Translations under genes and position numbers: made by a program | Notes under the pieces: model-generated | Databases searched by the model: none | Told to the model about the DNA's origin: nothing | What the model saw: only the letters and a program-made list of their open reading frames with translations | NCBI GenBank assembly: GCA_938014915.1 | Contig: CALLQQ010000061.1 | Coordinates: 1 to 29,780, forward strand | Direction: 5' to 3' | DNA length: 29,780 bases | Source of the DNA: an uncultured Clostridia bacterium | GTDB taxonomy: Bacteria > Bacillota > Clostridia > Oscillospirales > Ruminococcaceae | Part shown: in pieces, positions 7,811 through 15,794 of the stretch | Numbering within the stretch: the first letter of the stretch is position 1 | How the letters are laid out: the number at the start of each line of letters is the position of its first letter

Positions 7811-9304
7811 ATGAAGTATACCAACCCAGTTGTAAAAGGATTCTATGCAGACCCGAGTGTTTGTAAGGCGAATGGAAAATTCTATATGGCATGTAGTTCA
7901 ATGCAGTACTTCCCCGGTGTTCCGCTACTAGAGAGTGAAGACTTAGTAAATTGGAAGCAAATCGGCAATTGTCTAACTAGACCTAGTCAAATTAAATTGG
8001 AGAAGGTCAACAGTTCTGGCGGTGTATTTGCTCCCACAATTCGCTATCATGAGGGTAGATTTTATATGACTACTACTAATGATACCACGCACGAGAACTT
8101 CTATGTTTGGACCGATGACATTTATGGTGAATGGTCCGAGCCGATTCCAGTCCAGCAGGGCGGAATTGATCCGTCACTTTATTTTGAAGATGGCAAGACC
8201 TATTTCATGAGTAATGGCGAAGATGACAACGGCGTCCACGGAATTACAATGTGCGAAATCGATATTGAAACTGGTGAGAAATTAACGGACAGCAAATCGA
8301 TTTGGCAAGGGACGGGAGGAAGATATTTAGAGGCGCCGCACCTTTATAAGATTAATGGCAACTATATCTTGCTAGCGGCGGAAGGTGGAACAGAATTCGG
8401 CCACATGGCGACATATGCAATGTCCGATAATCCGTATGGTCCGTTTGAATCCTATCCGAACAATCCTGTTCTATCTAACCGTGACTTAGGCGGCTATGAG
8501 ATACAAGGTATCGGCCACGGGGATCTTATTGAAGATAATGACGGTAACTGGTGGATTCTACTACTAGGATTCAGGCAAATTGGGCAATGGTCAACCTACC
8601 ACCACCTTGGCAGGGAAGTTTTCTTATCACCTGTAACTTTTGATAAAGACGGTTGGTTTAGCGCAGGTGACAACGGGATTGTTACAAAGGAATTTGAAAC
8701 AGATAGAATACCCGATTCAGTCGTACAAGAACAGCTAGATAGCTTAACATTTGAGAATACGGATTGGGATATTCACTGGTGCCATTTGCGCATTCCGAAT
8801 AAAGATAATTATACCCTGCTTGAAGATAGGGCGATTTTAAAGGGTACGGACATCTCTCTTGATAAGGCAGATTCCCCAACATTTATTGGAATCCGCCAGC
8901 AAGATTTTATAGCACAAATTTCTAGCGATGTAAGTATTGATAAAGGCGAGGCTGGAATAACTATATATATGGATGAAAATCATCATTATGACTTAGCTAT
9001 TAGAAAGACAGAAAAAGGGTATGAAGTTATAGAGCGCCTGAATGTTGGCGATATAAAATCTGTGGAGAATTCGCACGATATAGATGGTGGGAATGTAAAA
9101 TTAATTATTGATGCTAATAATTATAACTACAATTTTTCAGCGTTAATTGGTGATGATAAGATTCATCTTGGAACCGCACAAACAAAGTATGTTTCTACCG
9201 AGATTGCGGGCGGATTCACCGGCGTCTTTATAGGATTATATTCGTACGATGCTGATTCAAGTAATAATGCCGAGTTCACGAACTTTAAGATAGAATACAA
9301 ATAA
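7811..9304 (+). CDS. Glycoside hydrolase family 43 (beta-xylosidase/arabinofuranosidase type)
   Basis: A 497-residue enzyme predicted to release xylose or arabinose from short plant-derived oligosaccharides. The N-terminal five-bladed propeller (about 1-300) carries the GH43 triad: general base Asp14 (YADPSV), pKa-modulating Asp120 (GIDPSLYF) and general acid Glu174 (LEAPHLY). His236 (GIGHGDL) is at the place where the family coordinates a central ion. The remaining about 190 residues form a beta-sandwich like the C-terminal domain of GH43 beta-xylosidases (DUF1349/concanavalin-like). There is no signal peptide, so it acts in the cytoplasm on imported oligosaccharides. The start is ATG after AGAGGAGAG. 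It stands alone: no sugar transporter or regulator is adjacent. The exact sugar specificity cannot be read. Confidence 0.92.
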   Translation: MKYTNPVVKGFYADPSVCKANGKFYMACSSMQYFPGVPLLESEDLVNWKQIGNCLTRPSQIKLEKVNSSGGVFAPTIRYHEGRFYMTTTNDTTHENFYVWTDDIYGEWSEPIPVQQGGIDPSLYFEDGKTYFMSNGEDDNGVHGITMCEIDIETGEKLTDSKSIWQGTGGRYLEAPHLYKINGNYILLAAEGGTEFGHMATYAMSDNPYGPFESYPNNPVLSNRDLGGYEIQGIGHGDLIEDNDGNWWILLLGFRQIGQWSTYHHLGREVFLSPVTFDKDGWFSAGDNGIVTKEFETDRIPDSVVQEQLDSLTFENTDWDIHWCHLRIPNKDNYTLLEDRAILKGTDISLDKADSPTFIGIRQQDFIAQISSDVSIDKGEAGITIYMDENHHYDLAIRKTEKGYEVIERLNVGDIKSVENSHDIDGGNVKLIIDANNYNYNFSALIGDDKIHLGTAQTKYVSTEIAGGFTGVFIGLYSYDADSSNNAEFTNFKIEYK

Positions 9305-9310
9305 AAGAGA

Positions 9311-9341
9311 AAAAACCTGTACTATTAAAGTACAGGTTTTT
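9311..9341. terminator. Bidirectional terminator between the GH43 gene and typA
   Basis: A 13-bp stem (AAAAACCTGTACT, 9311-9323, with 9329-9341) and a 5-nt loop. A-run on one side and T-run on the other allow termination in both directions between two convergent genes. Confidence 0.9.
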
Positions 9342-9343
9342 TA

Positions 9344-11161
9344 TTATTTCTTCCCTCTTGATTTTGCACGCATTTGATTGCTTAAAATTCTCTTCCTTAG
9401 ACGTAGATTATTCGGTGTTACCTCTAGCAATTCATCATCGGCAAGGAATTCAAGCGCCTCCTCAAGGCTGAATTTTATCGGTGGTATGAGGCGCAATGCG
9501 TCATCACTGCCGGCAGCACGCATATTTGTGATATGCTTGCGCTTGCACACATTCACAACTAAATCTTCCGCCTTTGGTGATATTCCTATTAACATACCTT
9601 CATATACGGGTACGCCAGCGCCGATTAGCAAAGAGCCACGCTCCTGTGCGTTATACAGTCCGTATGTTACCGATTCGCCAGATTCAAAAGCAATTAGCGA
9701 CCCGACTTGACGGCGAGGAATATCCCCCTTGAATGGCTCATATGAATGGAATACGGAGTTCATTATACCCTCACCTTTTGTATCGGTAAGAAATTCACTC
9801 CTATAACCGAAAATTCCCCTTGAGGGAATGTGGAATTCAATTATCATTCTTGACCCCTGCGGATTCATTTGTATGAGTTCGCCTTTTCTAGTGCCGAGCT
9901 TTTGCATTACTGAACCTACCGCCCATTCAGGAATGTCGATGTGCAATTCCTCAATTGGCTCATGTTTGACACCATCAATTTCCTTGAACAGAACCCTTGG
10001 CGGACTGACGGCTAACTCATATCCTTCCCTTCGCATATTTTCAATTAGTATGGAAAGATGCATTTCACCCCTGCCCGCAACATTGAAGCTATCCGCACTA
10101 TCCGTGTCAGTAACACGTAAAGATACGTCTTTTAGCAATTCTCTTTGCAATCGCTCACGAATATGCCGTGACGTAATAAGCTTCCCATCTTGTCCAGCGA
10201 ACGGGCTATCATTAACCGAAAATGTCATTTCAACAGTTGGTTCACTAATTTTAGCAAAGGGGAGCGGCTCTAAATTATTTACATCGCATATCGTATCACC
10301 AATAGTAATATTCTCAATTCCAGAAATGCAAACAATATCACCAGCAATAGCCTTCTTTACAGGTGTGCGATTAAGCCCTTCAATCTGATAGAGATTAGCG
10401 ACCTTGCTATGATAATGCGGCTTGCTCTTATGATAATCACCAACAACAATGTCTTGATTTTGGTGAATTTCGCCACGTTCGATACGCCCTATCGCAATTC
10501 GACCAACATATTCATTATAATCAATTGACGAAACAAGTAACTGCAAATCTCCCTTTTCGTCACATTCGGGCGCAGGCACATAATCTATCAAAAGATCGAA
10601 TAGCGGCTTCAAGTCCTTGCCTTTATCGATATAGGATAAACTCGCCGTGCCCTCCCTGCCAGAGCAGAAAATCACGGGACTTTCAAGCTGTTCTTCTGAT
10701 GCATCTAAATCCAGCAGCAATTCTAGCACTTCGTCAGCAATTTCATCGAGTCTAGCATCGGGGCGATCAATCTTATTGACGACAACGATAATACGGTGCC
10801 CCAATTCAAGCGCCCTTTGCAATACGAATCTTGTTTGCGGCATTGGACCCTCAGCAGCATCGACAAGTAGCAGAACGCCATTAACCATTTTAAGGACACG
10901 CTCAACCTCACCGCCGAAATCGGCATGCCCAGGTGTATCAATAATATTTATCTTGACATCATTATAATGAACGGATAGGTTTTTAGCCAGTATTGTAATC
11001 CCTCTTTCACGTTCAATATCATCATTATCCATCACCCTATCAGCGATAACTTGATGTTCGCTGAATTCTCCTGCGAATTTGAGCATACCATCAACTAAAG
11101 TAGTTTTCCCGTGGTCAACGTGTGCAATTATCGCAATATTTCTTAAATCTTCTCTTATCAA
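9344..11161 (-). CDS. typA: Ribosome-associated translational GTPase TypA/BipA
   Basis: A 605-residue GTPase that binds the ribosome and helps large-subunit assembly and stress or cold adaptation. The GTPase domain is complete: P-loop AHVDHGKT near residue 13, switch I RGITI near 54, DTPGHADF near 75, and NKID near 129. These are followed by EF-Tu-like domain II, EF-G-like domains III and V, and the lysine/arginine-rich BipA C-terminus (RKRILSNQMRAKSRGKK). Length matches the family (about 605-615). Two adjacent TTG codons could start translation, at 11164 and 11161. I chose 11161 because the AGAAGG site is four bases from the first and seven from the second; only one residue differs. A non-ATG start is notable for a housekeeping gene. 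Transcribed alone from its own promoter. Confidence 0.97.
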   Translation of the reverse strand: MIREDLRNIAIIAHVDHGKTTLVDGMLKFAGEFSEHQVIADRVMDNDDIERERGITILAKNLSVHYNDVKINIIDTPGHADFGGEVERVLKMVNGVLLLVDAAEGPMPQTRFVLQRALELGHRIIVVVNKIDRPDARLDEIADEVLELLLDLDASEEQLESPVIFCSGREGTASLSYIDKGKDLKPLFDLLIDYVPAPECDEKGDLQLLVSSIDYNEYVGRIAIGRIERGEIHQNQDIVVGDYHKSKPHYHSKVANLYQIEGLNRTPVKKAIAGDIVCISGIENITIGDTICDVNNLEPLPFAKISEPTVEMTFSVNDSPFAGQDGKLITSRHIRERLQRELLKDVSLRVTDTDSADSFNVAGRGEMHLSILIENMRREGYELAVSPPRVLFKEIDGVKHEPIEELHIDIPEWAVGSVMQKLGTRKGELIQMNPQGSRMIIEFHIPSRGIFGYRSEFLTDTKGEGIMNSVFHSYEPFKGDIPRRQVGSLIAFESGESVTYGLYNAQERGSLLIGAGVPVYEGMLIGISPKAEDLVVNVCKRKHITNMRAAGSDDALRLIPPIKFSLEEALEFLADDELLEVTPNNLRLRKRILSNQMRAKSRGKK

Positions 11162-11245
11162 CAATAATCCTTCTCTCTTATTCTCATGTAATTTTTATTG
11201 CTTTATTTATCTATTTGCTTTCATAAAATTTGTGCGCTATCCCTT

Positions 11246-11274
11246 ATTATAACTCATTTATCGTGCGTTTACAA
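11246..11274 (-). promoter_or_regulatory. Sigma-A promoter of typA
   Basis: On the minus strand, TTGTAA (11269-11274), a 17-bp spacer and TATAAT (11246-11251). The predicted leader is about 75 nt. Confidence 0.7.
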
Positions 11275-11356
11275 GTAAAATTTCAATGTAGATTCGATGC
11301 TATAATTTACTTGCTCCGACAAGGAATTGCAGTTGCTAAGAATTAAGATGAAAAGA

Positions 11357-11385
11357 TTGCAATATTTCCAGTTTTAAGCTATTAT
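11357..11385 (+). promoter_or_regulatory. Probable sigma-A promoter of the small-peptide/DUF6734 operon
   Basis: TTGCAA (11357-11362), a 17-bp spacer and TATTAT (11380-11385). It lies 44 bases before the ATG at 11429. It is the best-spaced candidate in this AT-rich stretch. Confidence 0.5.
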
Positions 11386-11428
11386 ATATATAACAACATT
11401 AATTCCATTATTGAAAGGGTGCATTTTT

Positions 11429-11644
11429 ATGACAAAAGAAAATCAAACTAAAGAAGTAAAAAGGAATTCCCCCGAGTATTTGAAGCGCTTCGCCGGTAGT
11501 TTTAATGCAAATCTAGCACCGCACCCAACAAGCTATCGCCATAGCGGGAGCATTATAAGGATGGGTAGCGGTAGCTTCGGTAGTTATCACGGTTCTGGGA
11601 GTGGGCTTTTCCCCTATTTTGGTTATGGAATTGATCTAATATGA
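11429..11644 (+). CDS. Small Gly/Ser-rich peptide, possible modified-peptide precursor
   Basis: A 71-residue protein. The start is ATG 11429, preceded by AAAGGG at 11414-11419; an in-frame TTG at 11411 overlaps that site and is unlikely. The N-terminal part (about 1-22) is charged and Lys/Glu-rich (MTKENQTKEVKRNSPEYLKR). The C-terminal part is a Gly/Ser/His/Tyr tract (RMGSGSFGSYHGSGSG at 44-59) followed by an aromatic end (FPYFGYGIDLI). There is no signal peptide, membrane segment or Cys. A leader-like half and a Ser-rich low-complexity half resemble ribosomally made, post-translationally modified peptide precursors. The stop overlaps the start of the next gene (ATGA), so the two are translated together. 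I know no named family for it; the precursor role is inference. Confidence 0.6.
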   Translation: MTKENQTKEVKRNSPEYLKRFAGSFNANLAPHPTSYRHSGSIIRMGSGSFGSYHGSGSGLFPYFGYGIDLI

Positions 11645-12516
11645 GGGCGATACATATTAATAGCACGGCACCATTCCTAGCTAGCAATCCTGATAAAAAG
11701 TACAGAATCGATGATTTTGAAATATTATGCACGATGCTTTCGGCGCTTAAATGGCGTGAGAAGAATGGAAGTATCATGATGGTGACCGATTCTATCGGTG
11801 CAGAATACTATGAGCGGCTAGGTCTTAATAGCATTTGGGATGGTGGGATAGATAGCTCATTGGGGGAGGGCGACCCCGCTATTGATGATATTGGATTTTG
11901 GGCGGCGGGCAAGATTTTTGCCTTAAAGAGAGTAAAGGCGCCGATCGTTATGATAGATACGGACTTCATTGTATGGGATAGTATTTCCGATATTCTAGGA
12001 CAAGATGGAATAACAACGGCGCATAGGGAAGAACTTTATCACGATGTATATCCGCATCCGTCGATATTTAAGACAGGGGAATCTAGCAAAAAGGCATTTT
12101 GGCTTAACGATGATTATGCTGATATATTGCCATGCAATACGGCATTTGCATATTTTCACGATAATGAATTCAAGGAATTCTATGTCCAGCAGTCTATTAA
12201 TTTTATGACAGATGTCCCCATTTGTGACGATATTTTAACGTACATGGTATTTGCAGAGCAACGTCTTTTAGCGATGTGCGCTGCAAAAATGGGCGTAGAA
12301 ATCAATACTTTACTTGATAAAGACAAGCTGTTTGAAACGGGCGGTAAATACACGCATTTATGGGGATATAAGCAGCAATTGCGTGAGAATAAAGAAGAAC
12401 GTCAATTGTTATGCGATAGATTGGAATACCGTATAAAAAAGGACTTCCCTCAATATGAGCAAGTCCTGATTAATGTTAAAAGTGAGCTAGAAAACAATAA
12501 AGTCGCCTCATGTTAA
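11641..12516 (+). CDS. DUF6734-like protein, putative GT-A-fold glycosyltransferase
   Basis: A 291-residue soluble protein with no signal peptide. Its layout resembles DUF6734 proteins and GT-A glycosyltransferases. VTDSIG (48-53) sits after a beta strand, FWAAGKIFAL (86-95) comes next, then a DxD-type motif IDTDFIVW (105-112) that would hold a divalent metal and a nucleotide sugar. PCNTAFAYF (164-172) is like the acceptor-side NxG/NxA segment, and THLWGYK (238-244) contains a His that often completes metal binding. It is translationally coupled to the Gly/Ser-rich peptide upstream, which makes that peptide the obvious candidate substrate. No transporter, protease or second enzyme lies beside it. 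The family link is from memory of motif order, and enzymatic activity is inferred. Confidence 0.65.
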   Translation: MRAIHINSTAPFLASNPDKKYRIDDFEILCTMLSALKWREKNGSIMMVTDSIGAEYYERLGLNSIWDGGIDSSLGEGDPAIDDIGFWAAGKIFALKRVKAPIVMIDTDFIVWDSISDILGQDGITTAHREELYHDVYPHPSIFKTGESSKKAFWLNDDYADILPCNTAFAYFHDNEFKEFYVQQSINFMTDVPICDDILTYMVFAEQRLLAMCAAKMGVEINTLLDKDKLFETGGKYTHLWGYKQQLRENKEERQLLCDRLEYRIKKDFPQYEQVLINVKSELENNKVASC

Positions 12517-12533
12517 GGCGACTTTATCTTATT
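12497..12533. terminator. Bidirectional terminator overlapping the end of the DUF6734-like gene
   Basis: A 12-bp perfect stem (ATAAAGTCGCCT, 12497-12508, with 12516-12527) has a 7-nt loop and is followed by CTTATTTTTATT. The stem includes the stop codon. On the other strand it leads to TTGTTTTC, serving the convergent gene. Confidence 0.82.
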
Positions 12534-12537
12534 TTTA

Positions 12538-12966
12538 TTAGTAATAAAAACTGTTTCTCATACCTAATCCTATTGTGAAGACAAGCAATAAGATCGCAAC
12601 ATAAATTCCGATAATTATTGCGGTTACTATTAGAGAGCCCCTAGCATAATTTCGGCGATTAATGTTGCCCGGGCTACTGAATGCCCACACAAGAAGCATG
12701 ATCAATCCCACTATTGGCACCGCCTGTAAGAAGATCATGCCGACATATTGCTTTGTAGTTAAAGGTGTCGGATCGTCGAGGCTTTGCCCGTAATATGCCT
12801 GCTGACTATATTGTTGATGTTGCTGCCATTGATTGGGCTGGTGCGGGTTAGACTGGTAGTGATAAGGTTGCGAATACGGACTTGGGTTTTCCCCCATGTA
12901 ATAGCCACAATTAGCACAAGTATTGCTACCGTCCGCACTATCGTAACCGCAATTATTGCATACCAT
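12538..12966 (-). CDS. Zinc-ribbon membrane protein with Gln/Tyr/Pro-rich linker
   Basis: A 142-residue protein. The N-terminus is a zinc ribbon with two CxxC knuckles (CNNC at 3-6 and CANC at 17-20). A low-complexity linker rich in Gln, Tyr, Pro and His follows (about 25-65). Two membrane helices come next (about 74-94 and 109-133). A short conserved-looking loop with Arg/Asn (NINRRNYARG) joins the helices. This arrangement is common in Firmicutes and is annotated only as zinc-ribbon domain-containing protein. The start is ATG after AAGGAG. It lies 69 bases downstream of another Gln-rich membrane protein and shares its promoter. Function unknown. Confidence 0.75.
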   Translation of the reverse strand: MVCNNCGYDSADGSNTCANCGYYMGENPSPYSQPYHYQSNPHQPNQWQQHQQYSQQAYYGQSLDDPTPLTTKQYVGMIFLQAVPIVGLIMLLVWAFSSPGNINRRNYARGSLIVTAIIIGIYVAILLLVFTIGLGMRNSFYY

Positions 12967-13035
12967 AAAAATTCTCCTTAAATAGCCTATAAAGCTAAGC
13001 CATCATATATTTTTATAAGGACTAAAGTTGGTATC

Positions 13036-13644
13036 TTATTGATTAGGAGTATTGTTGTTTTGGTTGCCCTGGTTATTCTGGAATTGTTGTGGCTGCTGTG
13101 GTTGTTGTTGCATTGGTTGCTGCATCGGTTGTTGTCCAGGTTGCTGGTATTGCTGGAATTGCTGCTGAGCTGGCTTCGGTCTAACTATGCCGAATGCCTT
13201 ATCTGCAAGCGCAGAAATCAGCGGTAACTTCGCATCGAATCCTTTTATAACTTTGAAGAATCCGATTATGTATAGCACATACGAACCATAACGGACTACT
13301 CTAGTAATTAGGATGGATAGAAGCGATAGAACAATGGAAATACCATCGTATTTTACCGAATAAATATCGGAGCCACCCTTGATAATTTGATTTAAACTAA
13401 GGTTGTAATCAGCTCCGAATGTTGCCAGTAGATCGAATACAATATTGTGCAGTAACATTATTACACTAACGGCAATGGTAACTAACAGAGCCTGTAAAAC
13501 TTGTCTAGTTAGCCATTCATTTTTTTCATAAAGAAGGGCAAAACCTACTAGTAAAACCAATGCTAAGGTGTTGCCAGTTGCCGCAAATATAAAGGATATA
13601 GCAGCAATAAAAGTAAGGGTAATCCCGCTTTTGCCTTTTTCCAT
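13036..13644 (-). CDS. Multispanning membrane protein with Gln/Pro-rich C-terminal tail
   Basis: A 202-residue protein with four or five hydrophobic segments in the first 150 residues (roughly 7-22, 25-39, 50-66, 103-118, 124-138). A cytoplasmic-looking tail follows, made almost wholly of Gln, Pro and Asn (about 157-202, with repeated QQP and QQPMQQ units). The loop ENEWLTRQVLQALL-like segment near residue 41 vaguely recalls Tic20/DUF4870 proteins, but I do not assign it. The start is ATG after AAAAGGAG. It is the first gene of a two-gene unit with the zinc-ribbon membrane protein. The shared Gln-rich composition suggests the two may interact. Function unknown. Confidence 0.72.
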   Translation of the reverse strand: MEKGKSGITLTFIAAISFIFAATGNTLALVLLVGFALLYEKNEWLTRQVLQALLVTIAVSVIMLLHNIVFDLLATFGADYNLSLNQIIKGGSDIYSVKYDGISIVLSLLSILITRVVRYGSYVLYIIGFFKVIKGFDAKLPLISALADKAFGIVRPKPAQQQFQQYQQPGQQPMQQPMQQQPQQPQQFQNNQGNQNNNTPNQ

Positions 13645-13691
13645 AGTAAATTCTCCTTTTAATAAAGTTGGTAAACTTAGTTCACAATTTT

Positions 13692-13720
13692 ATTATATCA
13701 AAGAAGTAAAAGGAAGTCAA
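13692..13720 (-). promoter_or_regulatory. Strong sigma-A promoter of the Gln-rich membrane protein operon
   Basis: On the minus strand, TTGACT (13715-13720), a 17-bp spacer and perfect TATAAT (13692-13697). The leader is about 40 nt. Confidence 0.82.
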
Positions 13721-13873
13721 CAATTAATTGGTAATTTGATTAAAAGTAAAATACCAATTATATAGAATACTTTGTATTTTTATTTTAGGTATATGATTTT
13801 TACGCTTTTTATGATACAATATAAGAAGTAAAGGTATTTCTAGATAAATGCATCGAATTAAAGGAGTGATATT

Positions 13874-14797
13874 GTGAGCGAGCAAAAGCAATCGGGATTT
13901 CGTAAGTTCCTGCGGATATTGAATGTCGCTGTATCAATATTTATGATAGTTTTACTTATAACATTACTAATATCGGTTCTAGCTTTCAAGGATAGTTCGT
14001 CGACATCTTTTTTCGGGCAACATTTCGCACTTGTTAATACGGACGAGATGGGCAGCACAATTCCTGAGGGGAGCGCCGTAATGGCAAAATCCAAGGATGA
14101 TTATAATATCAAAGACATTGTGCTATATAAAGCTGGCAATGACGAGCAAATGCGGATTCACCGAATTGTGGACAAGATGGAGCAGGACGACGGCATTTTT
14201 TTCGTGGTAAAAGGCGATAGCGCCGCATCGGTAGCTAGGCAGATATCACCCGAGCAAATTATATCTAATGTAAGATATTACTCAACTCCGATTGGTGCAT
14301 TTCTCAGATTTGCTACATCGTTAAAAGGAATGTTCTTAATCGCCGTTATACCATGTATATTCCTAATCCTAATCGAATTTGCAAAGCTTCTCAGACCGGA
14401 GCCCGTATTCATTCCATATCCCAATATAGGGCAGGGGATTGAAGTAGTTAGTGATGACATCGATGAAAGTTCCGACACGGAAGAAACTAAAGAAACTGAA
14501 ATTGTCGATGAATCTGGAGCAGTTAATTTCACATTCGACGCTGGGGGAAAGGCAATTTACGACGGAAGCACGGAATTAGAGCCTATCGAGGTGGCGAAGT
14601 TATTTAATAAAACTAAAGGGTTGTCTGAAGTAAAGACGAGCAAAGACGAACCTAAGGAGAAGATTCTATCATCGGGTGAATCTTCTAACGAGGATGTTGC
14701 GAAAGAATCTTCAAACACTAAACCAGAATCGACAGTAGATGATGTTCTAAATTACATTGATAATAAAGAGATAAAACTTAATTTCGATGAGGACTAA
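13874..14797 (+). CDS. SipW-like signal peptidase I homologue lacking the catalytic Ser, with acidic tail
   Basis: A 307-residue membrane protein of the S26 signal-peptidase fold. Parts: a short basic N-terminus, TM1 (about 15-38), an external domain (39-152), TM2 (153-172) and a cytosolic acidic tail of about 130 residues. The external domain follows SipW order. The serine box normally reads GSMEPT; here it is DEMGST (57-62), placing Glu58 at the nucleophile position. IHRIVD (95-100) supplies the His of the ER/SipW-type dyad (His96), and VKGDSA (112-117) supplies the conserved Asp115. Ser61 and Ser67 are nearby but out of register. The tail is rich in Glu, Asp, Ser and Lys and is not usual in signal peptidases. 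The start is GTG after AAGGAG. It may be a non-proteolytic relative. No spore-coat or TasA-like substrate is adjacent. Confidence 0.72.
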   Translation: MSEQKQSGFRKFLRILNVAVSIFMIVLLITLLISVLAFKDSSSTSFFGQHFALVNTDEMGSTIPEGSAVMAKSKDDYNIKDIVLYKAGNDEQMRIHRIVDKMEQDDGIFFVVKGDSAASVARQISPEQIISNVRYYSTPIGAFLRFATSLKGMFLIAVIPCIFLILIEFAKLLRPEPVFIPYPNIGQGIEVVSDDIDESSDTEETKETEIVDESGAVNFTFDAGGKAIYDGSTELEPIEVAKLFNKTKGLSEVKTSKDEPKEKILSSGESSNEDVAKESSNTKPESTVDDVLNYIDNKEIKLNFDED

Positions 14798-14806
14798 AGT
14801 TAAATT

Positions 14807-14837
14807 TACCCCCACGTGAAGAATTCACATGGGGGTA
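14807..14837. terminator. Bidirectional terminator between the signal-peptidase-like gene and degV
   Basis: A 14-bp stem (14807-14820 with 14824-14837) containing one C-A mismatch, a CCCCC/GGGGG core and a 3-nt loop, flanked by AT-rich DNA. It separates convergent genes. Confidence 0.72.
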
Positions 14838-14858
14838 TTATTATATGCATAATGAAAG

Positions 14859-15707
14859 CTATTTATTGATGAATAGAATTCCCAAGGTGTTAGGACCGCA
14901 ATGACTTGTTATTGTACATCCAGCGATAGTTTCAAGGATTTCATCAAATTCAGCATACTTCTTAACGGTATTCCTTGCAGTAGCTACAATTTCCTCATCG
15001 CAACCCGAATGAGTAATAAAAATTCGCTTATTTGCAAGATCGTCACGACCACTGAGCCGATCCGTTATATATTGTTCTAGACACTTTGCATAATTGCCAC
15101 GGTATTTTTTGCCTACATTCATCTTGCCGTCTTGAACCTCTATGCATGGTCTAAGCTTTAAAAGATTAGCGCCGAGTGCTGCTACCGATGAGCAACGACC
15201 GCCCATATGTAGATATTTGAGTGTTTCTATCACAAAGCTTGATTCTACTTTCGGTGCTAATTCATCTAGACGTGCTTTTATTTCATCGGCGGGAATACCT
15301 TCCCTTGCAAGTTCGGCACCTTCAATTGCTAGCAATCCCGTGCCAGTTGAAAGATTGAGTGAATCAACTACATAGACATTGCCAACTTCTTTTGCTGCGA
15401 TATTTGCATTCTGATTACAAGTTGAGAAATGGCTGCTGATATTAATGTGTACAACAGTTTTACCCTGCTGGGTATACTTGGTGAAAATATCGATATAATC
15501 GGCAACGGATACTGCAGCTGTCTTTGGGATTTCACCTGTTCTATCTACATATTTATAGATATCTTCTGGCGATATTTCTAATCCGTCCTTATGATCTTTA
15601 CCGTCCATAATGATATAAAGGGGGGCGATAGAAATATCATATTTATCGCAAAGTTCGTCAGTTAGATCGCAAGTGCTATCCGCAGTAATTTTAATATTAT
15701 TGCCCAT
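14859..15707 (-). CDS. DegV family fatty-acid-binding protein
   Basis: A 282-residue DegV/FakB-type protein. Such proteins bind a fatty acid and present it to the kinase FakA for phosphorylation and entry into phospholipid synthesis. Family marks are the N-terminal ITADSTCDL (7-15), the ISSHFSTCNQNA segment near residue 90, the VDSLNLSTG strand-turn near 114, and the HMGGRCSS loop near 167 close to the fatty-acid head group. Length matches the family (280-290). The start is ATG after GGAAAGGATGG. It has its own promoter and no fakA-like gene beside it, which is common since several DegV paralogues are usually scattered in Firmicutes genomes. Confidence 0.93.
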   Translation of the reverse strand: MGNNIKITADSTCDLTDELCDKYDISIAPLYIIMDGKDHKDGLEISPEDIYKYVDRTGEIPKTAAVSVADYIDIFTKYTQQGKTVVHINISSHFSTCNQNANIAAKEVGNVYVVDSLNLSTGTGLLAIEGAELAREGIPADEIKARLDELAPKVESSFVIETLKYLHMGGRCSSVAALGANLLKLRPCIEVQDGKMNVGKKYRGNYAKCLEQYITDRLSGRDDLANKRIFITHSGCDEEIVATARNTVKKYAEFDEILETIAGCTITSHCGPNTLGILFINK

Positions 15708-15747
15708 ATTCCATCCATCCTTTCGCTAATTATAATATCCATTTTAT

Positions 15748-15776
15748 ATTTTATCATAGTGCCTAATTTTTATCAA
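15748..15776 (-). promoter_or_regulatory. Sigma-A promoter of the degV-family gene
   Basis: On the minus strand, TTGATA (15771-15776), a 17-bp spacer and TAAAAT (15748-15753). It lies between the fumarase-alpha stop codon and the DegV start, so the two genes can be expressed separately. Confidence 0.65.
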
Positions 15777-15794
15777 TGGGGATAAAAGGGAATA

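Noticed and set aside
9828..10388. A 186-codon open frame on the + strand
   Set aside because: It is antisense to typA, which is intact; no motif or ribosome site supports it.
13037..13180. Repetitive TTG/GTT tract as a possible CRISPR or tandem repeat array
   Set aside because: It is the coding sequence of a Gln/Pro-rich protein tail; there are no regular repeat-spacer units.
13023..13673. TAAAGTTGGTA at 13023-13033 and 13663-13673 as a regulatory repeat
   Set aside because: Only 11 bases in AT-rich DNA, in different contexts (between genes and in a leader), so chance is likely.
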